A stretch of 60,000 nt of DNA from Prorocentrum cordatum (lineage: Eukaryota > Sar > Dinophyceae > Prorocentrales > Prorocentraceae): the NCBI GenBank assembly GCA_963575745.1, contig CAUYUJ010019949.1:312001-372000 (forward strand), given 5' to 3'. The notes below the pieces were generated by a model. That model saw only the letters and a program-made list of their open reading frames with translations, made no database searches and had not been told where the DNA came from. Every line of letters begins with the position of its first letter. Position 1 is the first letter of the stretch. The translations under genes were made by a program, and so were the position numbers. Positions 31,574-43,136 of the stretch are shown in pieces.

Positions 31574-31868
31574 AGAAGATGGGCATTGAGGCGGGACAGA
31601 AACGGTCTCTGCTTGCTCGCAACGCTCGGCGCAAAGAGCCTAGGCGACATTTTTCGACGGCGGACTTTTCTCATGAGCATCGCTGACGACGACGGGCACC
31701 CGATCGAGACGACCCAGGCCTCGGCCGAGGCCCTTCGGTCCACTGGAGTGATTTTTTTCTAGGCACGCAACGTTCGGACTGACCTCCGGCCCAAGATGGA
31801 GCCCCGCGTCCAGAAAGTGCCCGACCCTCTCGCGATGGACGGGAAGCTCCCCTCATAGTCTTTGATAC

Positions 31869-33590
31869 GAAGCCATCCTCAAGAGGCCCGACAGCACGCC
31901 TGGCCCCGACGGAACCTCTTTTACTCCACGTGGAGGAATGCGGAGGCGGCTCGGATTTTATTCGACGTCTACTCCACCCTCTTCACAGATCAGATCTCCA
32001 TTCTCCCGACTGCCGCGCGCGCGAGCCCCGCTCTTTCGGCGCGCCTCCTGCGCCCGCCCTTTGAGCATGAGCAACGCGGAAATCAATTTGATAGCGGGTG
32101 CTGGTGCGATTACGACGACGGAGAATTTTAGTTCCGTCGTTGGCAAAGACCAGGCATGTCTCAGGGGAAAGGGAAATGGCGGCGCACATTGTTCGAGCCG
32201 AGATGTGGGGCCTTCTCCAGCGCGCGACAGGCGTTCCACATGCTTCGTTCTTCCTCGCGGACTTCTGCAGCTCTCCCATCGCAATCGTAGGCATGGTCGA
32301 TTTGCGTTCTCGAATGCACGGGCCCTCCGCGGAGTGTAGCTCGGTTCTTTCGCACGATGCATGCTGGCAGCTCCGGCGCGACCCTTCTCGCTGGTCAACT
32401 GTTCGGGGCGGTGGCGATGCAATCTGGCGTCAGACAGAGATGTTTTGCTTCGACGTTGCACTATGTCCTGGCCCCAGATTCGCTCCTTCGCTGGCGCCGA
32501 CATGTCTACTCCCGCGACCTCTGTCTCAATCTTGCGCGCGCGGGCGACCTACTGCTTGGGCTGCGGTATTTTTTCCAGGATTGAGGGCCGACCCTCGCGG
32601 GCTCCAGATGTTCGAAGACGCTGCGAACTTGCAACTGAATTTCGCCAAGTGTCAGGTCGTGAGTTTCGGGGACTTGGACTCGCGCATCCCTAAACAGACC
32701 CTGAATGGGGGTCCAGCGGACAAGCCCTTCGTGGATTATTGGGCGGTGTGTCTCGGCATTCTTGCCGGGCCAGAAGGCCACTTCAATGTTTGGGATCCAG
32801 TGCTTCCCGAATTCCGCAATGTGATTCGCTTTGCGCGTGCTCTTGGGCTGAGTCTGGCGCTTAATACGGTTTCTTTTAGTGTTATTTGCTTTTCTTTATT
32901 CCAGCTCAGACTTCAGCTGTGCCCCGCCAGTGGTAAACTGGTGCATTGTTTCAAGGCGGGAGCATTGCCCCTCGCGGTGGCGCCCAGCCATGCTATCTCC
33001 AACGAGCTTGCCGCCCAGCTGTGCGCGATCGGCTTGGGGACCGAGTTTCTCGGCGCGCACGCAGTCTCTCATGCTGCGAGCGCGAGATTTGCCATCCGCT
33101 CGTCTGTTCTCGAACCATTCCTTTCGCGGCTTGAAAACATTCGGACTGATCTTGAGCGCGTTCCCCTTCGGTGGCATAGGGGCTGGCACTCTGTTTCGTT
33201 TGCCGCTCACCTGCGGAGGTCCCTGGGTTGGTTTCGTTCGATTGAGCCGCCCACCGACATCTCGGAGAGAAGCCTTCAGACCCAGCATCCCCGCGATGCT
33301 CGACGGCAGGGCTACTGCGAAGGTGCGAAAGAGATTCTTCTCAGGCGGGCTTCTGCTAAGTGCGACGAGGTCTCCTGCAGGAACTTGCGGGAGGTGGCGG
33401 AGCGCACGTCGATGCGCCTGTCCGTCGCCCCCCTCAGACTCCCCGCGAATTCCATTCATAGTCCTCGCGCTTTCACGCCCGACCACTTGTTTGTCTGTTT
33501 GGTTGCGCCAGGGAAGGGAATCTTGATTTTGACGACGCGCACCACTACTGCCGATGCCCTCTTTTCAAAAAACTAATTGCCGATTGGATT
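31869..33590 (+). pseudogene. LINE reverse transcriptase, degenerate
   Basis: Recognised pieces: LKRPDSTPGPDG (31875; RT motif with PGPDG), SGVRQRCFASTLHYVLAPD (32423; motif B, normally GxRQGCP), NLQLNFAKCQVV (about 32629; motif D) and a C-terminal piece with CRCPLFKKL and HHY (about 33540) resembling the LINE Cys/His box. The YxDD motif expected near 32540 is not readable; an ARGRPTAWAA-like stretch is there instead. Frames change several times. Confidence 0.75.
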
Positions 33591-34001
33591 GGGTCTAGAA
33601 TGTCGAGCTCTAGTGGGCCCTCGGGGCAACCTTACTGGCTTTGTCTCCTCCCCCCTTTCCCTGCACCTCTAGTGGTTTGGCTGCTGCTCGCTGCGCGTTG
33701 CGATGCCTCATTGTTAGCGGTGGGCGCTCGGCGCTCGGGGCTAGCTGGATCTCCAGCTCAGCATTCTGAGGCGCGCCTGAGGGTGTCCTCACGGCGCCGC
33801 CGCGCCCATTCTGCGGCCTGGTCAGTCCGACCGCCGGCCATCGCGAGGAGGCCCACGGTGCGAGCGGCGCCACGAGCTGAGTTCACTGCTGTGGATGTGC
33901 CTCCGAGAGATCCCGTGGCTCCTCGAGGCCGTTGGGGCCCCCGCATAACCCGGAGAAACGACTGCCTGAACTTTTCAGTTGGGGGTGGCTGACAAACTGC
34001 A

Positions 34002-34449
34002 CGGTGCACGTTGTGTCTATCTATAAAAGTGCCCCCCATCGGAGCTCGCACCCTGGGGAAACTCTTCCTGCTCAAACTGAGTTGTTGGCCCTCCGGCTAC
34101 AATTGCAAGGGCTCGCGCTTGGTTTGATTTCGCAAGGTATTTCCAAATCGCGCTCTCGCGCGGGACTGCCTTGCAATTTTTGCAGGAATCGCACTCTCGC
34201 ATGGGACTTCCTCGCGACTCATTCAGACGTCGCGCCCTCGACACTCAGGAATCACGCTCTGGCGCTGGCCTTTCTCACGGTTTACTTTGGGATCGCGCTA
34301 TCGTTCTTCGCGATTCATGCAGGACTCACGCTTCAGCAACCCTGCTGCTCGACATGGTCGCCTGGGCCCGCCTTCCCTACCCGCCCGCTAGGGTCTGCTC
34401 GCCCGATCTGCCTGTCGGGTTCTGCCGCGCGCTTCCTGTTCCTAGCCCC
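34002..34449 (+). repeat. Satellite unit 4, continuation after the LINE
   Basis: Resumes at GTGCACGTTGTGT and carries the usual landmarks to TTCCTAGCCCC, where the next insert begins. Confidence 0.85.
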
Positions 34450-34753
34450 GACTTGAACGTCTCGGAGCAAGGCCCTGCCGGGCTGGGAAGGTCGCCCTGG
34501 ATTTTGGCTGCGTAGGAATCCTGGAACAGCTCGGACCCATCCTGGATTCCGCGAGGTGACCTTGGATCTGTCTAGGATGCAAGTTGGCCCGCCTTCGCTC
34601 CTGGAGCGTTCTTCTGCTGACCCTTCTGAGCCCTTTGTTTCGGGGGCGGTTCTGCAGGCAAGTATTCGGCCGACCCACGCCGACGGCGTGGCCAGTCGGC
34701 GGCGGTTGTGCTCCGCATGGCTTCTGATAGCGGCCCAGACGAGCACCTTCCCC

Positions 34754-34912
34754 CTCGAAAAGCGGGGGGGGGCACTACCGGTTCGATCGAACCCTCCCCC
34801 AGTCCATCATGAAAACGGAGGGGGGTCACTACCGGTTCGAGCCCCCCCCCCTCGAAAACCGGGGGGGGTCACTACCGGTTCGATCCCACCTCCCCCCCCT
34901 TTCGCCGCCGGC
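34754..34912 (+). repeat. Left inverted arm: three units with TCACTACCGGTTCGA between C- and G-runs
   Basis: Each unit has CTCGAAAACCGGGGGG, then TCACTACCGGTTCGA, then a C-run. They are inverted relative to the units at 35786-36025. Confidence 0.85.
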
Positions 34913-34924
34913 AAACGATACCCG

Positions 34925-35785
34925 CTCCTCGGGACAGTTGGACAATGGTTGGAATGCTGGGACAGTGGTGGGAACGGGGATGGTGGGGACAGCGGTGCGG
35001 GGACAGTGGGATAGTGGTGGGGACGATGGTGGTGGGGACAGTGGTGAGGGGACAGCGGGACAGTGGTGGGGACAGTGGAACAATGGTGGGGACGGTAGTG
35101 GTGGGGACAGTGGTGAAGGCGGTGGTGACGGCAGTGGTGGAACAGTGGGGACGGTGGGACAGCACAGTGGGACAGCGCCGGGGGGGACAGTGGGACAGTG
35201 GTGGGTACAGCGGGGACTGTGGGGACAGTGGTGGGGACCGTGGGGAAAGTGGGGAAAGTGAGACCGTGGTGGGACAACTGTGGGGAGACAGTGAGACACT
35301 GGTGGGGGCACTGGTGGGGACAGCGGGGACAATGGTGGGGACGGTGGTGGGGACGGTGGTGGTAGGGACAGTGGTGTGGGGACAGTGGGAATGTGGTGGA
35401 AACAGTGGGACGGTGGAGGGTATAGTGGTGATGGGCACAGTGGTGAGGGCGGTGGCGAGGACGGCGGTGGGACAATGGGACAGAGGTGCAGTGGGGACAG
35501 CGTTGGGGACAGTGGGGGCAGTGGTGGGAACAGTGGGACAGCTCAGTGGGACAGCGGCGGGAACAGTGGGACAGAGGGACAGTGGGGGTAGTGGGACGGT
35601 GGTTGGGGCCGCGGTGAAAGTGGGGAGAGGGGGACCGTGGTGGGAACAGTGGTGGGGACAGTGGAGACAGTGCGACAGTGGCGGGGGCACTGGTGGGGAC
35701 AGTGGGGACGGTGGTGGGAACAGTGGGGACAGCGGTGGTGAGGACAGTGGTGCTGGGGACAGCAGTCGGAGAGCGTGGGGGGGGG
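34925..35785 (+). repeat. GGGACAGTGG minisatellite
   Basis: About 850 bp of degenerate repeats built from GGGACAGTGG, GTGGTGGGG and close variants. There is almost no C, so the plus strand is extremely purine/GT-rich. Gly-rich and Pro/His-rich frames here are artefacts. Confidence 0.93.
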
Positions 35786-36025
35786 GAGGGGTTCGAACCA
35801 GTAGTGACCACCCCCGGTTCTCTGGAGGGGGGGGAGGTTCGAACTGGTAGTGACCCCCCCCCCCGTATTCTGGAGGGGGGGGAGGGGTTCGAAACCCCCT
35901 TCTGGTTTGGGGGGGGCAGGGGTTCGAACCAGTAGTGACCCCCCCTGGTTTTCAGGAGGGGGGGGGCGGGGGGGGGTTCGAACCGGTAGTGACGCCCCCC
36001 GGTTGTCCTGAAGGGGGAGGTTAGG
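35786..36025 (-). repeat. Right inverted arm: five units with palindromic GGTTCGAACC
   Basis: GGTTCGAA occurs at 35790, 35836, 35886, 35921 and 35975, mostly followed by CAGTAGTGACCCCCC. Spacing is 35-54 bp. The core GGTTCGAACC is its own reverse complement. Confidence 0.85.
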
Positions 36026-36232
36026 GGAGGGGGGGGGTTTTGCCGGGGTGAAGGGGGGAATGGGGAGGGGTCCAGCAGGGGGAGGGATTTTCGGAGGGGG
36101 GGGGACCCCCGGGTTCTGGAGGAAGAGGGGGGGAATTTTCCACAGTAAAGCAGCGGTGGATCACGCTCTCTCTCTTAGCGGTAACCGCTTCGCGGATGAA
36201 GCCGCAGGTGAGGCCGCTTTTCCTGGAGCTCC

Positions 36233-36751
36233 TTGCACCTGTTGGGTTGGCGATTCGCTGTAGGAAGTTCGGGGTGTTATCCATCCTCGAGTCGCTCCCG
36301 GAGGTTTCTGGAAAAGGAGTTCGCTGACTGTGCCCATGAGTGTTTTCACGAGGAAGTGATCCTTTCGGTCCGTGGGCCTGTTTCGGTGTGGGGCTCGATG
36401 CTCCATGAATCCTACCGTTTGGTCCACTGGGACCTCCATGATTTTCATGTTCGTTTGCGGTGTGGCCGCACGGCTGCGACTGATGGTCGCCAATTAATCT
36501 GGAAATGCTTGCCACAGACTCGCAAAGGCGGGGAGAATTTGGCCCGTATTCGTAAATGTTTGTACCCATTGTATGCTGGCCCCCCCAAGTCGGTTTTGGT
36601 GATCGCCCGCGCTCGAGTGGCCGCCACTTTGTCCGCCGCGGCGGCACAGCGTGCGGAAGGTGCTTCTGCTGCACCCTCCCCGCCTCCTCTGGCGCCCCCT
36701 CGCCACCCTCCGATTGGAGGGGCCGAAGGGTTGGGGGGAGGCTGCTGTTAG
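36233..36751 (+). CDS. Open frame inside the insert, function unknown
   Basis: 172 codons. The middle reads as ordinary protein (HEEVILSVRGPVSVWGSML, HWDLHDFHVRL), ending in an Ala/Pro-rich low-complexity tail. No family recognised. It could be a fragment of a mobile-element protein carried by the insert. Confidence 0.3.
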   Translation: MHLLGWRFAVGSSGCYPSSSRSRRFLEKEFADCAHECFHEEVILSVRGPVSVWGSMLHESYRLVHWDLHDFHVRLRCGRTAATDGRQLIWKCLPQTRKGGENLARIRKCLYPLYAGPPKSVLVIARARVAATLSAAAAQRAEGASAAPSPPPLAPPRHPPIGGAEGLGGGCC

Positions 36752-36810
36752 GCAGGCGCCACTGGCGCAGCGCCCCTCTTGTGTCCCCCCCTCCTCCGAA
36801 CACTGTGAGT

Positions 36811-39800
36811 CCTCCTGCTAATTTCTCTCGTGCTCCATTGTCTTCCCTCCCCCTTTCCGTTCGTCCTCGCGTCCCTGGTTTAGGGGCTGCGCAAAATGCA
36901 CGTGGCAGGTAAGAAAGATATACCCCCAATAGGGGGTACGATCGAAGACGAAGGGGGCGGGTATCGAGGGTTTGGGATGCGCCTGTTGAGTGGCACGCGC
37001 GCAGATAGGAACGAACAGTATTGAAATGATGGTTGGTGTTGAGTTCCCACGTCTAAAGGATAAGTATTGTTGATATTCCTGGTAACCATTGCGTTTTTCA
37101 ATCAAGGTATTCTTCCCTGGGCTCGCATCCAGAATTTTGTTAAGGGAAGTGTGTGGTCACCAAACTGCGGCCTTGGCTCCGATTTTCAACAACATCACCA
37201 ACAACACCAACAACACCAACAACAATAATAACGGTTCCCGCTGGATTTTTCCTCGTAGGTTATTTCAACAATGCGTTCTCAGGACTTCCTCGCACTTCAT
37301 ACAGGAATCGCGCTCTCGCGTGGCACCTCCTCACAATGGATTGCGACTTCCTCACATGTCACCCAGGAATCACGCTCTCGTTCGGTACCTCCTCCAAATT
37401 AATTGCGGCGCCGTGCCCCCAAGTCTCACAAATCATGCTCTCGCTTGATATCCTCATTTTTACTTGGGAATCGCGTTTTCGCTCGAAATGTCCTTCATGA
37501 TGGGCTGACGCTTTAGCGACCCTCCCGCTCGACCTGGCCGTCTTAGCCCGCCCGCCCAACCTGCCCGTTATGGCCCGCCCGACACGCCAGGCTGGTTCTG
37601 CCGCTTGTGTTGCTGCTCCTGACCCTCCTCCCGCCCTTGTCTCTCGCGTTCCATCCTTCTCCCTCCTCCTTGTCTCTTCGCTCCTCCCCTTCCCCTGTTG
37701 TAGGGGCTGCGCCAACTGCACGTGGCAGGTAAGGCAGATGTACCCACAAGAGGGGGTACAATGGAAGACAAAGAGTACGGGTACCGAGGGTTTGGGATAT
37801 ACATGTTGAATTGGCACGCGAGCAGCTAACAGCGAGCAGTTTCAAGAATGGTTGATGTTGTTGTTGGACTCTCCTCTCCTAAGAATAATTTCTGTTGACC
37901 CCCGTCCTGTGACAGTTGTATGTTTCGCGCGAAGTGCTCTTCATGGGGCTCGCCCCGTTTTTTTACAGAGGAAACGGAGGTGGCACTAAACTGTGTCTTC
38001 GGTCCCCGGTTTACAACAATACCAACAACCTCCTTAGCAACGGCTCGCGCCGGATATATCCTCACAGCTTTCCCAAATCGCGCACTCGCGCTGGACGTTC
38101 TCACAAGTTGTGCAGGAAACGCGCTCTCGCGTGTGACGTCCTCACAATTTATTCAGACGCCGCGCCCTCGACACCCAGGAATCACGTTGTCGCAGAGGAT
38201 CTCTTCATGATTTATTTGGTCATCACGCTATCGCTCAAGACTTCCTCGCGATTCATGCAGGACGCTTGCTTCAGCAACCCGTCTGCTCGACCTGGCCGCC
38301 TGGGCCCGCCTTCCCGACCTGCCTGCCAGGGTCTGCCCGCCCGATTTGCCCGTCTGGTTCTGTCACGTGCTTTCTGCTCCTAGCCCCCCCCCTGCTACTG
38401 CGTCTCGCGTTCCATCCTCATCCCTCCCCCTTGTCCTTTCCTTCCATGCGTCCTCTGTTCCCGTGCCTGAGGGGTTGCGCAAAGTGCACATTGCAGGTAA
38501 GAAGGATATCTACCCCAAAAGGGGTAAGATCGAAGATGAAGAGAATGGGTATCGAGGGTTTGGGATATACGTGGGCGAACAGGTAAGAGCGAGCAGTCTC
38601 AAGTTGATTGTTGTTGCTGCTGGTGTTGTTGTTGTTGCTGTTGTTATGGTTGTTGTTGCGCTGTCATTTGTAAAGGGTAATTGTTGTTTGTTTCCCCCTG
38701 GTGTCTTTCGTGCTCTTCAGTTAGAGTGCTCATCCCCGGGCTCGCAAACTGGTTTATAACAGGAGAAGTTCGTGGTCACAAAACTGCGCCTCTGGCCACC
38801 GACTAACAAAAAAACTGCTCCCGTGGAATAGTTCCTTACCGTGTATTTCAAAATCGCACTTTCGCGCGGGATGCTCTTACAATGCGTGCAGGAGTCGTGC
38901 TTTCGCGTAGGACGGCCTTGAATGTATTAAAACGCCGCACCCTCTACGCTCAGGGCTCGCGCTCTCGCATTGGTTTCCTCACCATCTGCTTGGAAATCGT
39001 GCTTTCGCTGGAGACCTGCTCGCGAATCATGCAGGACTCAAGCTTCAGCAACCCGCCTGCTCGACCTGGCCGCCTGGGCCCGCCTTCCGACCCGTCCGTA
39101 CGACGAAGAGGGCGGGCATCGAGGGTTCGGGATGTACGTGTTGAATGACACAATATTTACAATATTTACAATATTGTTGTTGATGCTGTTGTGGGCAGAT
39201 AAGAGCGAACAATATTTACAATATTGTTGTTGATGCTGTTGTGGTCGTGTTGGTGGTGGTGGTTGCAGGTGTTGTAGTTGTAGTTGTTACTGTTGTTGTT
39301 GATTTCTCATTCTCGAGGGTAATTATTGTTGACTCCCCCTCCGGGGCACATTGTGTTTTTCAATTAAAGTACAGTTCCCGGGGCTCGCACCATGCTCTTT
39401 ATCACGGAAAGTCTTGTGTCTTAGAATTTGGCCCTGGGTTTGAATTACAACAACAACGGTTCCCGGCTGATATTTCTTCAACATGTATCCCTAGATCGCC
39501 AAACCGCTTGCTCGACCTGGCCGCCTGGGCCAGCCTTCCGAACCCGCCCGTCAGGGTCTATCCGCCCGATTTGCCCGTTTGGTTCTGCCAAGCGGGAGAG
39601 TAGCAGGAGGGTGGTTTAGCACCCCTCTTGCTACGCTCTCGCGTGTTCCATCCTCATCCTTCCCCCTTGTCTTTTCTCTCCATCCGTACTTTCTTCCCCT
39701 GCCTCAGGGGCTGCACGAAATACACGTTGCAGGTAAGAAAGATATCTACCCCCAAGAGGGCAGGTAGTGAGGGCTTGGGATATACGCGTCGAGTGGCCCG

Positions 39801-41929
39801 CGAGCAGATACGAGCGAACAGTATTCAACGCATTGTTGTTGTTGCTGTTGTTGTTGTTTTTTGTTGTGGGTTTTCATTTCAAAATATGTATAGTACATAT
39901 CCTCTCTCTGGTGATCATTGTATTATGTTCAATTGCAGCGCGTCTTCTGGAGCCCGCATTATTTTGTGTTTGTATCTTTTTTTCAAGGAAGAAAGATCGA
40001 GGAGTCACCAAACTGCGTTTTTGACTCCCGAGCTACAGCAAAACGGCTCCTGCATGGCATTTCCTTACAGTTGACTCCCAAATGACGCTTTCGCGCGGGA
40101 CGTCTTACAATTTATACAGGAATCGCATTCTCGCGTGGGACTTCCTTACACTTTGTTCTGACGCCGCGCCCCCGACACTCAGGAATCTCGCGCTGTGGAT
40201 TTTCTTACGATTTATATGGGAATCGCGCTATCGCTCGAGACTCCCTCGCGAATCGTGCAGGACGCACGCTTCAACAATATGTCTGCTAGGCTTGGCCGAT
40301 TGGAAGGTCTACCCGCCCAATCTGCCCGTCTGGATTTGCCACCGGTTTTCTGCTCCTAGCGCCCTTCCTGTTACTCTCTGTCATGTGTCATCCTCTTTCC
40401 TCCCTTTGCCTCAGGGGCTGCACGAAATAAACGCTGCAGGTGAGAAAGATATATACCCCCAATGGGGGCACGATGGAAGACGAAAAGGGCGGGTATCGAG
40501 GATTTGGGATATACGTGTCGAGTGGCCCGCGAGCAGATAAGAGCGAACAATATTAAAATTGTTGTTGAACTCTCGCCACTGACAAATCATTATTGTTGAT
40601 CCTCCCCTCCGTGGCACAGTGTATCTGTTAAAATGGAGTGCCCTTCGTGGGGCCCGCACCTTTTCTTTATCAGGGACAGTCTTGGGTCTCAGAACTGGGC
40701 TCCTTGTCCCTGAGTTACAACAACAGCGGTTCCCGCCTGATGCTCCCCTCTCAATCTATTCCCAAATCGCCTTCTCGCGCGGGACGGCTTCACAATGGAC
40801 GCAGAACTCGCTCTCTCGCGTGGGATGCCCTTGCGATTTGTTCAGGCGCCGCGCCCTCGACACTCAGCAATCTCGCTCTCGCTATGGCCTATCTCACGAT
40901 TTACTTAGGAGTTGCGCTGTCGCTCGAGACTCGAGACTCCCTCGCGATTCGTGCAAGGCGCACGCTTCAGCAACCCGCCTGCTCGGCCCGCTTGGTAGGG
41001 TCTACGCGCCCGACTTGCCAGTTTGGTTCTGCCACGTATTTTCTCCTTCTAGCCCCTCTCGTGCTACTCTCAATCTCTCGTGCTCCATCCTCCTCCCTCC
41101 CCCTTGTCCCTTTTTTCTTCCATCTGTCCTCTCTTCCCCTGCCTCAGGGGCTGCACGAAATACACGTTGCAGGTAGGAAATATATCTGCCCCCAAGAGTG
41201 CACGGTCGAAGGCGAAGAGGGCGGGTATCGAGGGTTTGGGATATACGTGTTGAAGGGCACGCACGTAAATAAGAGCGAACAGTCTTGAACTCATTGTTGT
41301 TGTTGTTCTTGTGGTTGTACTTGTTGTTTGTATTGGTATTGGTGTGGTGGTGTTTGTCGTTGTCGTTGTTGGAGTTTGTCTGTTTGTGTGTGTTTGTTTG
41401 TTGTTACTGATTTTGATGGTCTTGTCGTTGTTGTTATTGCTGTTCCCCCCACTCCGGGGCACATTTTGTTTTACAATTGCAGTGCCCTTCCCCTGGCTCG
41501 CACCCTTCTTTGCATCAGGGAAGTACTGGGTTTCAGAGTTGGGTTGTTGGCCCCCGGTTTACAGCGGCTCCCGCCGATATTTCCTCACATTGTAGTTTCA
41601 ATCGCGCTCCCGCGCAGAACCTCCCGACCATTTATGTAGAAATCGCGTTTTCGCGTGGGACTTCCTTGCAATCTGTTCTAACGCCGCGCCCTCGACACTC
41701 AGGAATCTCGCTCTCGCTGTGGATTTCCTGACGATGTATGTGGGAATCGCGCTGGAGACTCCCTCGCGAATCGTGCAGGACGCACGCTTCGGCAACTCGC
41801 CTGCTCGACCTGGCCGCCTGGGCCCGCCTTCCCGACCCGCTTATTCGGGTTTACCCGCCCGATCTGTTTGTCTGGTTCTGCCACGTGTTCTCTTCTCCTA
41901 GCCCCTCTCCTGCCACTCTCTCTCGTGCT
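36811..41929 (+). repeat. Tandem satellite of ~750-bp units, second block (about 7 units)
   Basis: Unit starts lie near 37070, 37890, 38690, 39320, 39905, 40590 and 41440. The CTCGACCTGGCC-type landmark is near 37528, 38287, 39060, 39512, 40285, 40980 and 41803. Unit length varies from about 450 to 850 bp, partly because of GTT-repeat expansions (38606-38660, 39175-39310, 39827-39870, 41293-41450). Confidence 0.88.
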
Positions 41930-42074
41930 CAGGGCTCGAGCTAAACGGTGTTTTGGCAATTTCGTGGACCTTTCTCGTTTTGACTTCGTTTTGCAGGGAC
42001 AGACAGAACGAAGACAGAACTAGGGATGACGAAAACAACACGAAAACGGAAAACACTGTTTAACTCGAGCCCAG
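41930..42074. mobile_element. 145-bp hAT-like MITE
   Basis: The terminal inverted repeats begin CAGGGCTCGAG on the left and, read inwards from the right, CTGGGCTCGAG; they match at about 20 of 23 positions. The flanking 8-bp duplication is CTCGTGCT (41922-41929 and 42075-42082). An 8-bp duplication and a CAGGG-type end are the known signature of hAT elements. No transposase fits in 145 bp, so it is non-autonomous. The satellite word CTCGTGCTCC continues intact after it. Confidence 0.85.
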
Positions 42075-42082
42075 CTCGTGCT

Positions 42083-42480
42083 CCATCCTTCTTCCCCCAT
42101 GTCCCTTTCTTCCATCCGTCCTTTGTTCCCCTGCCTCGGGGGCTGCACGAAATAGACGTGATGAATGGCACGCGCGCAAAGTTGAGAGCGAACAGCCTTT
42201 AGCATGATTGTTATTGTTGTGGTTGTTGCTGTTGCTGCTGTTGCTGTTGTTGGTGGTGCTGTTGGCGATGTTGTTGCTGATGTTGTTGCTGTTGTCGTTG
42301 TTGTTGTTGTTGTTGTTGTTGCTCAGTGTTGTTGGTTGTGGTGATTGCTGTGTTGCCGCCGCTTCTGTAGTTTGTGAAGTTGATGATACTGTCGTTGTTG
42401 TTGTGGTATGCGGTTGTTTTGGTTGTTTGTCTTGTGTGTGTGTGTTTCTGTGTGTGTTGTTGTTGGCCGCCTTGTCTGGG
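42083..42480. repeat. Last satellite remnant followed by GTT/GCT-rich tract
   Basis: 42083-42200 is a shortened satellite end. 42203-42470 is degenerate GTT/GCT triplet repeat that makes spurious Leu/Val and Gln/Asn frames. Confidence 0.85.
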
Positions 42481-43136
42481 ACCTTCAAACGCCATTCCAG
42501 GATGACTCGGCGGCCCTGGGAAAAGAGTTTGGATGTCGGACGACCCGCATTGAAACGAGAAGCGGAGCTCTAGGTCCCCCTGCCTCACTCCCATCAACAG
42601 TCAGATGTGAAAGAGGAGGTAGCCCGATTCCTTTCGACGGGCACGACGACGAGGGCTGCAGCGGTACACACTTGACAACAGTCGAGGCCCAGTCAGGACA
42701 TTATAAACTCAGATCCTTACTTCGTTGTTGATTGGACATTGGGGGAGTACGAGGGTTGAGGGTTGAGGCTGTTGGACGTTATCTGTTTTTTTTTGCCTTT
42801 GGAGGCCTCCGATGGTATCTGGGGGCCTTTGCCTGCTTCCCTCCTCGTCCCCGTCCCCAGACGGCTGGCGGGTCAAAACAGCGGATGCCCGAGACCCGCT
42901 GGTTTCGGGCCAGAGGGCCGTCAGAAGTCGATCCAGGATGGGGAATCTCCTTCCCAGGGGAGGGGTCGGTCCAGGATGGGACATGGCTTCTGCGGCCCGC
43001 AGATTTCAGGAGCACAAGCCCGCAGTGCATTCTTCTGGTTGGAGTGCCCTCGCGATCCGCGAAGCGAATGTAAAGAGGGAGGAGAGGGAGGGAGATGAGA
43101 GAGAGCGAGGACGAGTAGGGAGAGACCCCCCAGTGA
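42481..43136. other. Unassigned DNA, no supported gene
   Basis: Frames here overlap and carry no domain. A stretch at about 42600-42730 reads protein-like in two frames but has no start or motif. Confidence 0.4.

Larger units (their letters stand above)
29466..34001 (+). mobile_element. Decayed APE-type LINE (non-LTR retrotransposon) inside the satellite
   Basis: It is bounded by the 11-bp duplication CGGTGCACGTT (29455-29465 and 34002-34012), and satellite sequence continues exactly on both sides. Inside, in order, are an ORF1-like piece, an apurinic-type endonuclease domain, a linker, a reverse transcriptase and a C-terminal Cys/His motif, spread over all three plus frames with stops. There is no poly(A) or simple-repeat tail at the 3' edge. 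Confidence 0.85.
34450..36810. mobile_element. 2.36-kb insert of unknown type in the satellite, with inverted arms around a minisatellite
   Basis: Satellite sequence stops at TAGCCCC and resumes at CCTCCTGCTAA. Inside are unique DNA (34450-34750), a left G/C-run arm, a GGGACAGTGG minisatellite, a right inverted arm, and a 600-bp stretch with an open frame. No target duplication, transposase or RT was recognised, so class and mobility are unproven. Confidence 0.55.

Noticed and set aside
34807-35850. Frames of about 300 codons on both strands (Gly/Val and Pro/His-rich)
   Set aside because: Translations of the GGGACAGTGG minisatellite, no conserved domain.
35786-36025. tRNA genes suggested by GGTTCGAA boxes
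   Set aside because: No cloverleaf stems or anticodon arm; the word is part of a palindromic tandem unit.
27555-41959. Many 60-190 codon frames such as those reading LDLAAWARLP
   Set aside because: They are translations of the 750-bp satellite and are interrupted differently in each unit.
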